Of a stretch of DNA of 5,584 nucleotides, positions 5,084 through 5,584 are shown piece by piece. The DNA comes from an uncultured Ellagibacter sp. (lineage in GTDB: Bacteria; Actinomycetota; Coriobacteriia; Coriobacteriales; Eggerthellaceae). The notes beneath the pieces were generated by a model. It made no database searches, was not told where the DNA came from, and saw only the letters and a program-made list of their open reading frames with translations. Numbering within the stretch: the first letter of the stretch is position 1; each line of letters begins with the position of its first letter. Both the position numbers and the translations under genes were made by a program. The stretch is from positions 1 through 5,584 of the forward strand of contig CAKTSW010000112.1 of NCBI GenBank assembly GCA_934613165.1, read 5' to 3'.

Positions 5084-5524
5084 ATGCGTCTTAATGTTCC
5101 CATTTCCATCCGTTATGGCGAAACCGACATGATGGGGGTGGTGTACCACGCGAACTACATCCTCTATTTCGAGGACGCGCGAGAACAGTACCTCCGCAAG
5201 CTGGGGTTTCCGTATTCCGCGCTCGAGAAGCAAGGTTACATCTCGCCGGTTCTCCATGTTGAGTGCGACTACGGCGAATCGCTTCGCTACGGGGACGATG
5301 TCGTCGTGCAGCTTGCCGTTACGGCGCTCAAGGCGACGCGCGTGCAGTTCCGCTACCGCGTTTTCGCGAACGGAGCGGATGTCGATGAGGACAAGCCGTT
5401 CGCGACGGGCATGAGCGAGCATTGCCTTGTTGCGCGCGATGGTTTCAAGCCGGTGAGCATGAAGAAGGTCACGCCCGAGCTTTACGAGCGCTACAAGGCC
5501 GCACTCGAGCCCGATTTCCGCTGA
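5084..5524 (+). CDS. Hotdog-fold acyl-CoA thioesterase (YbgC/4HBT type), possible DHNA-CoA thioesterase
   Basis: The 146-residue product has the family length (about 130-150). Its N-terminal block is IRYGETDMMGVVYHANYILYFEDAR at 9-33, the signature of the 4-hydroxybenzoyl-CoA thioesterase subfamily. Asp15 is the expected catalytic residue; Tyr21, His22 and Asn24 line the site. The later strands LHVECDYGESLRYGDDVVVQ and TRVQFRYRVFANG complete the hotdog sheet, and a CLVARDGFKPVSM segment precedes a helical tail. Such enzymes are cytosolic tetramers hydrolysing acyl-CoA thioesters; several family branches act on 1,4-dihydroxy-2-naphthoyl-CoA. Divergence from menA makes that substrate attractive, because free DHNA is what MenA uses. 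This is inferred from context; general short-chain or aryl-CoA hydrolysis is the alternative, including products of the IorAB/PaaK operon nearby. Confidence 0.88.
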   Translation: MRLNVPISIRYGETDMMGVVYHANYILYFEDAREQYLRKLGFPYSALEKQGYISPVLHVECDYGESLRYGDDVVVQLAVTALKATRVQFRYRVFANGADVDEDKPFATGMSEHCLVARDGFKPVSMKKVTPELYERYKAALEPDFR

Positions 5525-5530
5525 TCGGGA

Positions 5531-5547
5531 AACGGTCGAAGGCCGTT
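5531..5547 (+). terminator. Weak hairpin after the thioesterase gene
   Basis: AACGG (5531-5535) pairs with CCGTT (5543-5547), extendable by one G-U and one C-G pair to a 7-bp stem with a GAA loop, 6 bases after the stop. The following CTAGCTTCTTCTC is pyrimidine-rich but lacks a clean T run, so termination is only possible. Confidence 0.35.
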
Positions 5548-5571
5548 CTAGCTTCTTCTCGGCGCTGCGGG

Positions 5572-5577
5572 TATCAT
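5572..5577 (+). promoter_or_regulatory. Possible -10 element for the gene beyond the window
   Basis: TATCAT matches the -10 consensus at five of six positions and follows the candidate terminator. No convincing -35 or TGn extension is present, and the downstream gene lies outside the window. Confidence 0.25.
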
Positions 5578-5584
5578 ACGGTGA

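Noticed and set aside
4990..5109. An extra 40 residues at the N-terminus of menA
   Set aside because: They would overlap the start of the divergent thioesterase gene and the promoter spacer, are Arg-rich and unlike MenA N-termini; the ATG at 4989 gives a normal-length protein.
1..5584. Mobile element, CRISPR, prophage or defence system
   Set aside because: No transposase, integrase, regular spaced repeats, inverted terminal repeats or compositional break was seen; all genes are metabolic or housekeeping types.

Overview
The window is GC-rich, densely packed bacterial DNA. It carries one end-truncated gene and six complete genes: five of the seven on the plus strand ahead of a strong terminator, one on the minus strand, and a last plus-strand gene. 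High GC, an anaerobic ferredoxin-dependent 2-keto acid oxidoreductase, a menaquinone prenyltransferase and use of GTG starts fit a strictly anaerobic high-GC actinobacterium. A gut member of Coriobacteriia/Eggerthellaceae is my best guess, made from gene content and style only. No mobile element, CRISPR array, tRNA or rRNA is seen, and no gene-free stretch exceeds 300 bases.

Left part (1-2403): the 3' end of iorB, a tandem ACT-domain protein and a PaaK-type aryl-CoA ligase lie in one direction with short gaps, closed by a perfect 13-bp hairpin. Together they look like an aromatic amino acid / arylacetate operon. IorAB links aryl-pyruvates to arylacetyl-CoA, PaaK links free arylacetates to the same CoA esters, and the ACT protein is probably an amino-acid-sensing partner. 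iorA is expected just upstream of the window.

Middle (2452-3947): gluQ, a glutamyl-Q tRNA(Asp) synthetase lacking an anticodon-binding domain, then a single-domain universal stress protein. The stress gene appears to have its own extended -10 promoter inside the end of gluQ. Its leader holds a near-exact repeat whose two copies can both pair with the same intervening segment, so one fold would leave its ribosome site open and the other would cover it. A textbook intrinsic terminator with eight T follows.

Right part (3982-5584): menA (1,4-dihydroxy-2-naphthoate prenyltransferase, minus strand) and a hotdog-fold acyl-CoA thioesterase (plus strand) are divergent across a 94-bp spacer. The pairing suggests that the thioesterase may be the DHNA-CoA hydrolase acting one step before MenA. 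The window ends in a short spacer with a weak hairpin and a possible -10 element for the next gene.

Most of this is ordinary housekeeping and metabolic DNA. The parts most worth a second look are the mutually exclusive pairing in the stress-gene leader and the possible menaquinone role of the thioesterase.
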